A DNA stretch of 64,000 nucleotides, taken from contig JAVVEL010000002.1 of NCBI GenBank assembly GCA_032260385.1, forward strand, positions 127,033 through 191,032, written 5' to 3'. Made by a program: the position numbers and the translations under genes. The notes beneath the pieces were generated by a model. The model had not been told where the DNA came from and did no database searches. It saw nothing but the letters and a program-made list of their open reading frames with translations. Positions 8,424 through 17,002 of this stretch are shown in pieces (position 1 is the first letter of the stretch; the number at the start of each line of letters is the position of its first letter). This DNA comes from UBA9300 sp032260385. GTDB lineage: Bacteria; Bacteroidota; Bacteroidia; Bacteroidales; VadinHA17.

Positions 8424-10493
8424 CTATCTGGCATGTTTCAATATCTTGACATACAGGTCTCTCGGTTTAAAGGGTTTTAGTATAAAGTCATTAAAATCCA
8501 GTTGTTTAACCTTCTCCTCATGATCCGACATTATGGCTGCTGTAAGGGCAATAATGGGTATATTCTTAATCCCGGGATCATCCGAATTTCTGATCACCTC
8601 CGTAGCTTCAATGCCGTCAACCACTGGCATGTGAAGATCCATTAGGATAATATCGTATTTTTTTTCCTTAATAAGATCAAGAGCTATTTTCCCGTTCTCT
8701 GCATGGCTCACGTTGATACCCCATTTTTTAAGAAATTTTTCTACCACGAAGTAATTTATCTTATTGTCCTCGGCAATAAGTACCTCTTTTCCAATACATT
8801 CATCCCATCGTTCTTCATTATTTTCGGCAATATTCCTTTCATCCGTGACAGCTACAGGGAATTTTATACTGAAAAAAAAGCGTGATCCTTCACCTGGCTT
8901 GCTTTCCACACGCAGGTTGCCACCCTGCAGCTCAACCAGCTTTTGGCTTATTGATAAACCCAGACCTGTGCCGCCGTATTTTCTTGTTGTGTCATCCGAA
9001 GCCTGCTTGAAGCTTTCAAAAATAAGATCCTGTTTGTCTGCCGGAATCCCGATTCCCGTATCTTTAACACTGAAATTCAGGTGTATTTCATTATGAGTCC
9101 TGGATACTTCCGTGATACTCAGTTCAATATGGCCTGAAGCAGTAAACTTAACAGCATTTGACAGAAGGTTGGATAAAATCTGGTTGAGCCTTACCGGATC
9201 GCCGGTAATTAAGGGCGGGATATTTTTGTCAATGCTAACAGTGAAAACAAGACCCTTGTTCTTTATCCTGTATGAGTATGATCGTTTCAGTTCATCAATA
9301 AATTCAATAATATCAAATGTTGTTTTTTCGAGGCTTATATTTCCCGATTCAAGCTTTGTGTAGTCCAGAACATCATTTACCAGGCTGAGCAGGTGATTGG
9401 CTGAGAATCGCAATGTTTTTATATATTCCATCTGGTCCTCACGTGGCTTTCCCTGCAGGAGGAGGTTATTTATGCCAATAACCTCATTCAGGGGAGTCCT
9501 GATCTCATGGCTCATGGTCGACATGAACTGTTGCTTGAGCCTGGCTGCATCTTCAGCCTTCCTTCTTTCAAGGATAAGGTTGTTGAGCATATTTTTACGC
9601 TGAATCGCCAGGGCTATCTGGTTCCCGATTAGACTTAACAAACGAAGGTCTTCAGTGGTAAAGGTATTCTCATCATTATAATCCTGGAGTACCATGGCTC
9701 CGCTGATTTCGTTTTCCAGGCTGAAGGGTACACCCAGCCATACTTTACAGGGTGAACCAACCAGAGCAATCTCACCCTTTCTCTCCAGTTCATCCATATC
9801 AGCTTCCTTGAGCAGTACGGGCCTGTTTTCTTTGATTAACCAGCCTGTTATAGTATTTTTTACCGGTACTTCTTCAAAATGATCTTTCACATCCTGGAAA
9901 AATGACAGGGTAAGAGTCTCTGTATCCTTATTGTAAAGAACTATATAGAAGTTTTTTGTATCCCAGATTTTCCCAATTTCGTTTCTTATTGAGATGAAAA
10001 TATCAGAGAACTCAGACATGGTGAGTGTGGCTGCGGAAATATTATATATAACCGACTTGGTGTCATCATCCTTCTTTTTGTTCGAAATATTCCGGTAGGT
10101 GGCATTTAAGGCAGTAATTTCTTCACCCTTCATCACAGCTTGTGCTACCAGGTTAACATAGATCTTTTTACCATGTTTGTCAGTCCTGTAAGTATCTACC
10201 CTGATTATTTCATTATTGGCTGTGCATTTAGTATAGTCAATACCCTGGTCTCTTAATTCAGGGGGTACAATCAGATCGTCAATATTTTTGCCTATTACTT
10301 CTTCCCGCGTAAAACCAAATTCTTTTAAAAATGACTCATTAATTCTTTCAATTATACCTTCTGTTGTTGTTTGCACCATGGCATCAGGAGCCATTTCAAT
10401 AAGACTCTCCAACAGGGCTTTCTCTTTGAGCAAGGCGCCTGAATCTTCGGACCGGCTGTTTAAAAGTTGATTTATTTTATTTTTTATTCCCAT
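8424..10493 (-). CDS. Hybrid histidine kinase: PAS-GAF-HisKA-HATPase-REC
   Basis: This 689-residue sensor kinase has no membrane segment and is probably cytosolic. Domains in order: PAS (about 25-140), GAF (about 155-300), HisKA with phospho-acceptor His in MSHEIRTPLNEV (H329), HATPase_c with N-box NLLSNAVKF, DTGIGIP and GGTGLGLSI, and a C-terminal receiver with acceptor Asp in ILMDLHMP (D619). The architecture suggests intramolecular phosphotransfer; no output domain or cognate regulator is adjacent. The frame is open eight codons further to a GTG at 10517; ATG at 10493 is preferred. Its gene follows nth by 42 bases on the same strand. The sensed signal is unknown. Confidence 0.88.
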   Translation of the reverse strand: MGIKNKINQLLNSRSEDSGALLKEKALLESLIEMAPDAMVQTTTEGIIERINESFLKEFGFTREEVIGKNIDDLIVPPELRDQGIDYTKCTANNEIIRVDTYRTDKHGKKIYVNLVAQAVMKGEEITALNATYRNISNKKKDDDTKSVIYNISAATLTMSEFSDIFISIRNEIGKIWDTKNFYIVLYNKDTETLTLSFFQDVKDHFEEVPVKNTITGWLIKENRPVLLKEADMDELERKGEIALVGSPCKVWLGVPFSLENEISGAMVLQDYNDENTFTTEDLRLLSLIGNQIALAIQRKNMLNNLILERRKAEDAARLKQQFMSTMSHEIRTPLNEVIGINNLLLQGKPREDQMEYIKTLRFSANHLLSLVNDVLDYTKLESGNISLEKTTFDIIEFIDELKRSYSYRIKNKGLVFTVSIDKNIPPLITGDPVRLNQILSNLLSNAVKFTASGHIELSITEVSRTHNEIHLNFSVKDTGIGIPADKQDLIFESFKQASDDTTRKYGGTGLGLSISQKLVELQGGNLRVESKPGEGSRFFFSIKFPVAVTDERNIAENNEERWDECIGKEVLIAEDNKINYFVVEKFLKKWGINVSHAENGKIALDLIKEKKYDIILMDLHMPVVDGIEATEVIRNSDDPGIKNIPIIALTAAIMSDHEEKVKQLDFNDFILKPFKPRDLYVKILKHAR

Positions 10494-10535
10494 GGGGAGA
10501 AATTGCTTTACAGGCACAAAATTATAATTATTATT

Positions 10536-11189
10536 TCATTTTTTTCCCTCTTTGACCTCTTGCTTATAATATTTGCAGTAGTCTATTATACCGCACTCAT
10601 GGCACAGAGGTTTTCTTGCTTTACATACATAACGGCCATGAAGGATTAACCAGTGATGTGCAAGGGGCATGAGTTCCCCGGGGATGTTTGCACTTAGCTG
10701 TTTTTCTGCTGCCAGGGGTGTTTTTGCATTGTTTGTGAGGCCTATACGTCCCGAAACCCTGAAAACATGGGTATCTACAGCTATAACTGCTTGCTTGTAC
10801 ACTACAGAGGCTATTACATTGGCAGTCTTACGCCCGACACCGGGAAGTTTTTGCAACTCTGCGATCTCTGAAGGTACCCTGCTGTTATATTCATTTACCA
10901 GGACTTCTGACATGGCTTTCAGATATTTGGCCTTGCTATTGGGATATGAACATGATTTTATGTATTCCAGGATTTCATCCGTGCTCGCCCCGGCCATTTC
11001 TTCCGGACCGGGAAAACGCTGTAGTAAACCGGGGGTGATCATATTTACCCGCTTGTCAGTGCACTGAGCTGATAGAATGACAGCAACCATTAATTCAAAG
11101 GGATCTGTGTAGATTAACTCCGTTTCCGCAACAGGCCTGTGCTCAAGAAAATAATCAATTACTCCCTTATATCTTTCTTCTATTCTCAT
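10536..11189 (-). CDS. nth: Endonuclease III (DNA glycosylase/AP lyase)
   Basis: Endonuclease III removes oxidised pyrimidines and nicks the abasic site in base-excision repair. The helix-hairpin-helix LPGVGRKTANV carries the catalytic Lys (residue 121), and the catalytic Asp is in VDTHVFR (residue 139). The [4Fe-4S] cluster ligands are present as C-x6-C-x2-C-x5-C at the C-terminus. I use ATG at 11189 (217 residues), preceded by AGAGG; four codons further up is only a TTG. It is divergent from the aromatic operon, whose promoter begins 67 bases away, and it precedes the histidine kinase gene by 42 bases. Confidence 0.93.
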   Translation of the reverse strand: MRIEERYKGVIDYFLEHRPVAETELIYTDPFELMVAVILSAQCTDKRVNMITPGLLQRFPGPEEMAGASTDEILEYIKSCSYPNSKAKYLKAMSEVLVNEYNSRVPSEIAELQKLPGVGRKTANVIASVVYKQAVIAVDTHVFRVSGRIGLTNNAKTPLAAEKQLSANIPGELMPLAHHWLILHGRYVCKARKPLCHECGIIDYCKYYKQEVKEGKK

Positions 11190-11255
11190 ATGCCTCTGCA
11201 ATTATACATATTTCACCTAAATGTTTTAAAAAAAAATCTAAAATCAGGATAATTA

Positions 11256-11286
11256 TTTGCAGATCCGAAAAACAAGCTTAATTTTG
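11256..11286 (+). promoter_or_regulatory. Bacteroidetes-type promoter of the aromatic operon
   Basis: TTTG at 11256-11259, exactly 19 bases, then TAATTTTG at 11279-11286: a perfect -33/-7 pair for the primary Bacteroidetes sigma factor. The predicted start is near 11291-11294, leaving a very short leader before the leader-peptide ATG at 11306. Confidence 0.75.
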
Positions 11287-11305
11287 ATGCCAAATTAGTT
11301 TAAAG

Positions 11306-11362
11306 ATGATAAGGGCGAATAATTATTTCTTCTACTATTATTACTTGACAAAAGTAACGTAG
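11306..11362 (+). CDS. Tyr/Phe-rich leader peptide of the aromatic operon
   Basis: An 18-codon frame encodes MIRANNYFFYYYYLTKVT and stops at TAG 11360-11362. Codons 7-13 (11324-11344) are seven consecutive aromatic codons: Tyr, Phe, Phe, Tyr, Tyr, Tyr, Tyr. It lies between a perfect promoter and an intrinsic terminator, directly before genes that make chorismate, prephenate and tyrosine. This is the layout of a regulatory leader peptide such as PheL. It is expected to act in cis by ribosome stalling when charged tRNA-Tyr or tRNA-Phe is scarce; the peptide itself probably has no function. No Shine-Dalgarno is visible, as is normal in Bacteroidetes. Confidence 0.85.
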   Translation: MIRANNYFFYYYYLTKVT

Positions 11363-11426
11363 GAGGGATATATTCGTACGCATATGATATACATGTCAGC
11401 CCCTCCTCTGGAGGGGCTTTTTTTTT
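11327..11426 (+). promoter_or_regulatory. Transcription attenuator (protector, antiterminator, terminator)
   Basis: Four segments pair in mutually exclusive ways. Segment 1, TTCTTCTAC (11327-11335, the Phe-Phe-Tyr codons), pairs with segment 2, GTAGGAGGG (11359-11367), nine pairs including three G-U; an inner hairpin TTACTT/AAGTAA (11341-11346 with 11352-11357) supports it. Segment 2 (AGGAGGG, 11361-11367) also pairs perfectly with CCCTCCT (11401-11407), the 5' arm of the terminator. A ribosome stalled on the aromatic codons hides segment 1, frees segment 2 and blocks the terminator. A ribosome that reaches the stop codon at 11360 covers segment 2, so the terminator forms. The pairings are seen; the mechanism is inferred from pheA/trp attenuation. 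Confidence 0.82.
11398..11426 (+). terminator. Intrinsic terminator of the attenuator
   Basis: A perfect nine-pair stem, AGCCCCTCC (11398-11406) with GGAGGGGCT (11410-11418), has a three-base loop and is followed by an uninterrupted T-run to 11426. It ends seven bases before the first structural gene, so it can only act as a regulated, premature terminator. Confidence 0.92.
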
Positions 11427-11433
11427 ATGTGCA

Positions 11434-12600
11434 ATGATAAAATCCGCAAAAAGGACAAAACAGGTAAGAGAATATTATTTCTCAGGCAAATTATCGGAGA
11501 TCAGGGATATGATATCAGATGATATTGATGTCATTAACATGGGGATTGGCAACCCCGATATCCAGCCTCCGGGTGAAGTCATTAAGACCCTTACAGACAC
11601 CAGTGCCAGGGCTGGTGTCCATGGTTATCAGCCTTATAACGGTATATATGAACTGAGAGCTGCCATTTCTGAATGGTATAAGAGATATTATAATATAGAG
11701 CTGGATCCTGAATCCCAGGTGCTTCCGCTTATTGGATCAAAGGAAGGTATATTGCATATAAGTATGGCATACCTTGACAGGGGTGATAATGTTTTGGTCC
11801 CCGATCCGGGATACCCTGCCTATGCCTCGGCTGCAGAAATTTGTGGTGCCGGATGTATCCATTATGACCTGGAGGAGGCGAATAACTGGATGCCTTCGCT
11901 TGAAAAAATTCAAAAAAAGGACCTCCGGGGCGTAAAACTGATGTGGATTAACTATCCTAATATGCCCACCGGTGCAAGAGCATCTGATGACTTATTCAGA
12001 AATCTGGTTGATTTTGCCCGCGAGCATAATATCCTGCTTATAAATGATAACCCTTACAGTTTTATACTGAATACAATGCCATTAAGTATTCTGACAGCAG
12101 ATAAATCCTTTGAAAATGTTCTGGAGCTGAATTCATTAAGTAAGTCTCATAATATGGCAGGATGGAGGATGGGAATGGTGCTTGGGCATAAACATCATAT
12201 AAACAATATCCTAAGAATAAAAAGTAATATGGATTCAGGTATGTTCCTGCCCCTTCAGCTGGCTGCTGTAGAAGCTTTGAGAATGGGTCAGGATTGGTAC
12301 GCCGGGATCAATGCAATATATGCCCTCAGAAAACAAATAGTACTGGAAGTGCTTGATTGCCTGGACTGCTGGACTGAAGGAAATCAATCGGGCATGTTCC
12401 TGTGGTCAAAAATACCGGACATATTTTCTGATTCTTATGAGTTTTCGGATTACTGTTTGCATAGATTTCATCTTTTCATTACTCCGGGGCAAATATTCGG
12501 CCTGAATGGTCACAGATTTATAAGGACATCATTATGTATAAACGAATACAGGCTCAGGGAAGCTTTGATCCGGGTAAAAAAACAGAATCATGAAGGATAA
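11434..12600 (+). CDS. Class I/II PLP aminotransferase of the aromatic operon
   Basis: A fold-type I aminotransferase of 388 residues. Seen: GIGNPDIQPP (37-46), PDPGYPAY (123-130), D205 in the NDNPYSF segment, the Schiff-base Lys K237 in NSLSKSHNMAGWRMG, and R245. The substrate is not fixed by these motifs. Its place as first gene of an aromatic operon suggests aromatic or prephenate amino transfer (phenylpyruvate/4-hydroxyphenylpyruvate with glutamate or aspartate), since no other aminotransferase is nearby. Its expression should be under the attenuator just upstream. Its 3' end overlaps the next gene by 11 bases. Confidence 0.85.
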   Translation: MIKSAKRTKQVREYYFSGKLSEIRDMISDDIDVINMGIGNPDIQPPGEVIKTLTDTSARAGVHGYQPYNGIYELRAAISEWYKRYYNIELDPESQVLPLIGSKEGILHISMAYLDRGDNVLVPDPGYPAYASAAEICGAGCIHYDLEEANNWMPSLEKIQKKDLRGVKLMWINYPNMPTGARASDDLFRNLVDFAREHNILLINDNPYSFILNTMPLSILTADKSFENVLELNSLSKSHNMAGWRMGMVLGHKHHINNILRIKSNMDSGMFLPLQLAAVEALRMGQDWYAGINAIYALRKQIVLEVLDCLDCWTEGNQSGMFLWSKIPDIFSDSYEFSDYCLHRFHLFITPGQIFGLNGHRFIRTSLCINEYRLREALIRVKKQNHEG

Positions 12601-13672
12601 AAAATTAGAAATACAAAAAAACGGTCTTTTCGGAAAAAATCTTAAACCACTGGTAATATCAGGGCCATGCAGTGCCGAAAGCGAAGAACAGGTAATTGAG
12701 ACAGCCCGTCAACTGGCAGCTATGGGACTTGGTATTTTCAGGGCCGGTATATGGAAGCCAAGAACAAGGCCGGATACCTTTGCCGGAATGGGTTCAAAGG
12801 CACTGCCCTGGTTGAAAAGGGTCAGGGAAGAAACAGGGATGAAGATAGCAGTTGAAGTGGCTAACCTATGGCATGTCAGTGAAGCAATTAAGAATGATGT
12901 AGATATACTGTGGATTGGTGCACGTACCACAGTTAATCCTTTTGCAGTGCAGGAACTTGCCGATGGTTTAAAGGGGATGGACATAAGTGTTTTTGTAAAG
13001 AATCCTATAAACCCTGATATCGAACTATGGATAGGCGCTCTGGAAAGATTGAACAGGGCAGGTATAAGCAAACTGGCAGCTATACACAGGGGCTTCAGTT
13101 ATTATGGTCAGTCACCGTACCGGAATCTACCCCAGTGGGAAATACCAATTGAACTGAAAAGAAGAATACCCGAATTGCCAATCATTACCGACCCAAGTCA
13201 TATATGCGGAAAAAAAGAGCTCCTGTTCGGCATATCGCAAACAGCTATGGACCTTGATTTTGACGGATTGTTTATAGAATCACATTTCAGACCCGAAACG
13301 GCTCTCAGTGATAAGGACCAGCAAATAACACCGGGCGAACTTTCTATACTTCTTGCAGGTCTGATTCACAGGAAATCAGAAATAGATAATACTCGACAGT
13401 TGGAGAGCCTGAATGAATACCGCAGACAAATCGACCACTGGGATAATGAACTGATAAGGATTCTGAAAAACAGGATGTCATTGTCGGAGGAGATTGGTAA
13501 GTTTAAGAAAAAGGAGAATATCAGCATTCTTCAAACCGGCCGCTGGTCGGAAATACTGGAAGACAGACTGGAAAAAGGCAGGCAGCTGGGAATGACTGAC
13601 CAGTTTATTATAGAGATCTTTAAACAGATACATAAGGAATCCATCAACTTCCAGGATAAGGTAATGAATTAG
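12590..13672 (+). CDS. Bifunctional DAHP synthase / chorismate mutase
   Basis: Residues 1-260 form a DAHP synthase of the KDO8P-synthase-like class: ISGPCSAES (23-31, metal-ligand C27), IWKPRTRP (54-61), DPSHICGKKE (201-210) and FIESHF (228-233). Residues about 268-352 form a type II (AroQ-fold) chorismate mutase, starting at LNEYRRQIDHWDNELI, with the arginine pair R278-R279. The two enzymes sit at the entry (phosphoenolpyruvate plus erythrose 4-phosphate) and at the branch to prephenate, and the fused mutase commonly allows feedback sensing by chorismate or prephenate. That matches an operon committed to Tyr/Phe. It overlaps the aminotransferase gene by 11 bases. Confidence 0.92.
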   Translation: MKDKKLEIQKNGLFGKNLKPLVISGPCSAESEEQVIETARQLAAMGLGIFRAGIWKPRTRPDTFAGMGSKALPWLKRVREETGMKIAVEVANLWHVSEAIKNDVDILWIGARTTVNPFAVQELADGLKGMDISVFVKNPINPDIELWIGALERLNRAGISKLAAIHRGFSYYGQSPYRNLPQWEIPIELKRRIPELPIITDPSHICGKKELLFGISQTAMDLDFDGLFIESHFRPETALSDKDQQITPGELSILLAGLIHRKSEIDNTRQLESLNEYRRQIDHWDNELIRILKNRMSLSEEIGKFKKKENISILQTGRWSEILEDRLEKGRQLGMTDQFIIEIFKQIHKESINFQDKVMN

Positions 13673-13721
13673 TTAAATTGATTTGATACCTTTAAAAATT
13701 AATTATTTACCATGGTAGGAT

Positions 13722-14744
13722 ATGGAAGTAAAATTTAAGAATTGCGGAACACGGGTATTTATGGGTAATGCATGGGAGTTAATTGCTGAACTTGCGCCCG
13801 TAAATGAAGCTATTATTATCACCGATATAAATATTGAAGGCCTCTATGGTGATCATTTCCCTGATTACCCGGTCATAACAATAGGTACCGGAGAAGCAGT
13901 AAAAGAGCTTGAGACAGTAGAGACCATCATAAAACATCTTGTGACAATAGGTGCTGACAGATCCTCCTTCCTGCTGGGTATCGGCGGAGGCCTCGTCTGT
14001 GATATTACGGGTTTCGTGGCTTCAATATATATGAGAGGTGTGAATTTTGGCTTTGTATCAACCAGCCTCCTGTCGCAGGTTGATGCAAGTATTGGGGGGA
14101 AAAACGGGGTTAATATTAAAGGGGTCAAGAATATTGTTGGTTGTTTTAAGCATCCTTCATTTGTTATCTGTGATATAAATATGCTGAAAACCCTGCCTGA
14201 TGAAGAATTCATATCAGGCCTTGGTGAACTGGTGAAGCATGCTCTTATATTAGACAGTAATTTTTTTGAATCAATAGAAAATAGCATTAACTCTATACTT
14301 GACAGGAATTATGATTTGCTCGGGGAATTGATCTCAAAGTCTATTGCCTTAAAAGCATCTGTTGTTGAAAAAGACGAAAAGGAAGATGGATTAAGAAGGG
14401 TGCTGAACTTTGGTCATACTCTCGGACATGCAATAGAAACAGCTACAGGATCAAGTCATGGCCTTTCAGTGGCGGCAGGGATGATGACAGCTGTGGAGAT
14501 ATCAAATGATGAAGGACTTATAAGCAGGGAGGAAACAGAAAGGATCAGGAATACCTTAAAGCTGCTGGGTCTTTTACCTGGAATTCAAACCAGCTGGCAG
14601 AATATTGGTGATAAAATACTTGCAGACAAAAAGAAGCAGGGCAACACGATACATTTTGTTCTACTGAATGGCATAGGCAGGGCAATCCAGAAGGAATACG
14701 AGATCGTCGAGCTTATTAAGAAACTAAAAGATAAAACCGGATAG
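13722..14744 (+). CDS. aroB: 3-Dehydroquinate synthase
   Basis: AroB cyclises DAHP to 3-dehydroquinate with NAD+ and Zn2+. Seen: the nucleotide-binding GIGGGLVCDITGF (86-98), TSLLSQVDASIGGKNGVN (114-131), Zn ligand E169 in GLGELVKHAL, H232/H236 in NFGHTLGHAIE and H246 in SSHGLSVAAGM. It is 340 residues, slightly shorter than typical (about 350-360), with no missing core motif. The 49-base gap after the DAHP synthase is the largest inside this operon, but no convincing promoter or terminator lies in it. The ATG is preceded by a weak TAGGA. Confidence 0.94.
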   Translation: MEVKFKNCGTRVFMGNAWELIAELAPVNEAIIITDINIEGLYGDHFPDYPVITIGTGEAVKELETVETIIKHLVTIGADRSSFLLGIGGGLVCDITGFVASIYMRGVNFGFVSTSLLSQVDASIGGKNGVNIKGVKNIVGCFKHPSFVICDINMLKTLPDEEFISGLGELVKHALILDSNFFESIENSINSILDRNYDLLGELISKSIALKASVVEKDEKEDGLRRVLNFGHTLGHAIETATGSSHGLSVAAGMMTAVEISNDEGLISREETERIRNTLKLLGLLPGIQTSWQNIGDKILADKKKQGNTIHFVLLNGIGRAIQKEYEIVELIKKLKDKTG

Positions 14745-14745
14745 T

Positions 14746-16005
14746 ATGGAAGTTGTAATAAGTCCGTCATCAGTCAGCGGTAACATAAATGCGCCAGCCT
14801 CAAAAAGTGTTATGCAGAGAGCTGTAGCCTGCGCCCTGCTGGCTGAAGGCCGGTCTGAAATTATTAATCCGTCTTTATGTGATGATTCACTCGCTTCATT
14901 AAGTATGGCTGAATGTCTGGGAGCTGGCATCAGCCGTCTTTCAGACAGGGTGTTAATAGATGGAGGATTTCATCCCGTATGCAATAGCATAAACTGTGGT
15001 GAGTCAGGCCTGGGAGCAAGGGTATTTTCTGTCCTTGCAGCCCTGGGCAGTGAATGGATGGAGGTTAAAGGAAGAGGATCCCTTCTAAAAAGACCCTTGA
15101 AAATGCTAGCAGAAACACTTACACAGATGGGTGTGGAAGTAAGCACAACAGATGGTTCCCTTCCACTCAGGATTAAAGGTCCAATGCGTGGAGGTCTAGC
15201 TTTCGTCGACGGCTCTGTCAGCTCACAGTTTTTGACAGGGCTCCTTATAGCAATGCCCGTACTGGATGCTGACTCCAGGATAATTGTAAAAAGGCTTAAG
15301 AGCAAGCCTTATATAGATCTGACAATCAATGTACTCAATCATTTTGGAATAGAGCTTGTTAATGAGGATTATGAGATGTTCAGCATACCCGGAAGACAGA
15401 AATATAAACCTGTTTCTTATACTGTTGAAGGAGATTGGAGCGGGACAGCCTTACTCCTTGTGCTTGCTGCTATTGCAGGCGAAATAAAGGTAAGCGGCAT
15501 ATCCTATTTGTCGGCACAGCCCGACAGCCTGATAATAGAGATTCTCAGGAAAGCAGGCGCTCATGTTGAAATGGGTGCTAATGATATACTGGTGAGAAAA
15601 TCTGAATTGTCTGCCTTTGAGACTGATATATCAGATTGTCCTGACCTGGCTCCACCACTGGCTGTGCTGGCATCCAGGTGCAGGGGAAAATCAGTTATTC
15701 ATGGGACGGAGAGATTAAAAGTAAAGGAGAGCAACAGGGGCGAAGCACTGGCTACAGAACTGTCAAAAATGGGAGTTAAAATATCAAATCATGACAACAG
15801 GATAGAAGTTGAAGGTTCTACCGTGATCAGGGGAGGAAGGCATGGTTCATATGGAGACCACCGTATAGCAATGGCCCTAACAGTACTATCAGCACTTGCT
15901 GATAGCGAGGTAGTTATTTCAGGTACCGAATCGGTGAATAAATCCTATCCTTCTTTTTTTGATGACCTTAATAAAATTGGAATGAAATTTAAAATAACAA
16001 GATAG
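14746..16005 (+). CDS. aroA: 3-Phosphoshikimate 1-carboxyvinyltransferase (EPSP synthase)
   Basis: AroA condenses shikimate 3-phosphate with phosphoenolpyruvate. Seen: APASKSVMQR with K20, NCGESGLGAR (in place of the commoner GNAGT loop, and as far as I recall typical of Bacteroidetes forms), VDGSVSSQFLTGLL, SDCPDLAPPLAVLA, KVKESNRGEAL and SYGDHRIAMAL near the C-terminus. It is 419 residues, a normal length. The start codon lies one base after the aroB stop, so translation is almost certainly coupled. The variant phosphoenolpyruvate loop could alter inhibitor response, but that cannot be judged from sequence alone. Confidence 0.94.
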   Translation: MEVVISPSSVSGNINAPASKSVMQRAVACALLAEGRSEIINPSLCDDSLASLSMAECLGAGISRLSDRVLIDGGFHPVCNSINCGESGLGARVFSVLAALGSEWMEVKGRGSLLKRPLKMLAETLTQMGVEVSTTDGSLPLRIKGPMRGGLAFVDGSVSSQFLTGLLIAMPVLDADSRIIVKRLKSKPYIDLTINVLNHFGIELVNEDYEMFSIPGRQKYKPVSYTVEGDWSGTALLLVLAAIAGEIKVSGISYLSAQPDSLIIEILRKAGAHVEMGANDILVRKSELSAFETDISDCPDLAPPLAVLASRCRGKSVIHGTERLKVKESNRGEALATELSKMGVKISNHDNRIEVEGSTVIRGGRHGSYGDHRIAMALTVLSALADSEVVISGTESVNKSYPSFFDDLNKIGMKFKITR

Positions 16006-16009
16006 AGAG

Positions 16010-17002
16010 ATGAATACACTGGGAAAAATATTCAGGATATCCGTATTTGGGGAATCACATGGTCCGGGCATCGGGCTAATCATTGATGGCTGTCCTCCAG
16101 GCCTGGGCATTAATGATGCAAAGATCATGGAAGATATTGACAGACGGCGCAGTGGAAGGAAGGGAACAACGTCAAGACGAGAATATGATATGCCGGAAAT
16201 AGTCAGCGGGGTATTTAAGGGAGTGAGCACCGGGGCACCTATTATGATCATGACCAGGAATACAAATACAAAGCCTTCAGATTATGATCAGTTTTCAGCC
16301 ATTCCCAGGCCGGGACATGCAGATATGGTTGCGAGACAGAAATATCACGGCTATGCCGACACAAGGGGAGGAGGGCATTTCTCGGGCAGGCTGACATGGG
16401 GCATGGTTGCTGCCGGTTCAATTGCCCGGCTGATTATTAAACCCGGACGGGTCAATGCTAAGCTCTTAAGCGTAGGTGGTAATACGGATGTGGAAGCTGA
16501 AATAGAGAGTGTGACAGCTGATCATGATTCGGTTGGCGGATTGATCGAATGTATAGCTACGGGGCTACCTCCGGGACTGGGAGAACCATTGAATTATTCT
16601 GTGGAATCGGCTATTAGCCAGGCAATATTCTCAATCCCCGCAATAAAAGGAATTGAGTTCGGTTCGGGCTTCAGGGCAGCTGAAATGAGAGGTTCAGAAC
16701 ATAACGACCCGGTAATAAGTAAAGATGGGAAGACATCAAGCAATAATGCCGGAGGAATAAACGGAGGAATAAGTAATGGCAATGATATTGTGCTGAGAGT
16801 GGCGGTGAAGCCACCTTCAAGTATTTCAAAAGAGCAGTGGACCTGGAATTTTGAAAAGGATGAGGTGGATATGCTGAAAGTGGAGGGAAGACACGATGCA
16901 TGTATAGCAATCAGGATCCCCGTTATAGTGGAAGCAGCTGTGTCTATTGCACTGGCTGACCTACTTCTGATAAACAGGGCAATATACGGAGGGTTTGAGT
17001 AA
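16010..17002 (+). CDS. aroC: Chorismate synthase
   Basis: AroC makes chorismate from EPSP with reduced FMN. Seen: FGESHGPGIGLIIDGCPPG (residues 14-32), RRRSGRKGTTSRRE (46-59), RPGHADM, GGGHFSGRLTWG, SSNNAGGINGGISNGNDI and GRHDACIAIR followed by PVIVEA. At 330 residues it is shorter than the usual 355-370; the protein ends shortly after the last conserved block, so the C-terminal tail is trimmed rather than a core motif lost. It begins four bases after the aroA stop and ends immediately before tyrA. The reduced-FMN requirement fits an anaerobic cell. Confidence 0.94.
   Translation: MNTLGKIFRISVFGESHGPGIGLIIDGCPPGLGINDAKIMEDIDRRRSGRKGTTSRREYDMPEIVSGVFKGVSTGAPIMIMTRNTNTKPSDYDQFSAIPRPGHADMVARQKYHGYADTRGGGHFSGRLTWGMVAAGSIARLIIKPGRVNAKLLSVGGNTDVEAEIESVTADHDSVGGLIECIATGLPPGLGEPLNYSVESAISQAIFSIPAIKGIEFGSGFRAAEMRGSEHNDPVISKDGKTSSNNAGGINGGISNGNDIVLRVAVKPPSSISKEQWTWNFEKDEVDMLKVEGRHDACIAIRIPVIVEAAVSIALADLLLINRAIYGGFE

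Noticed and set aside
11362..11385. GGAGGG as a ribosome binding site for an ATG at 11384
   Set aside because: The spacing of about 16 bases is too long, the frame would run through the terminator, and the same bases are explained by RNA pairing.
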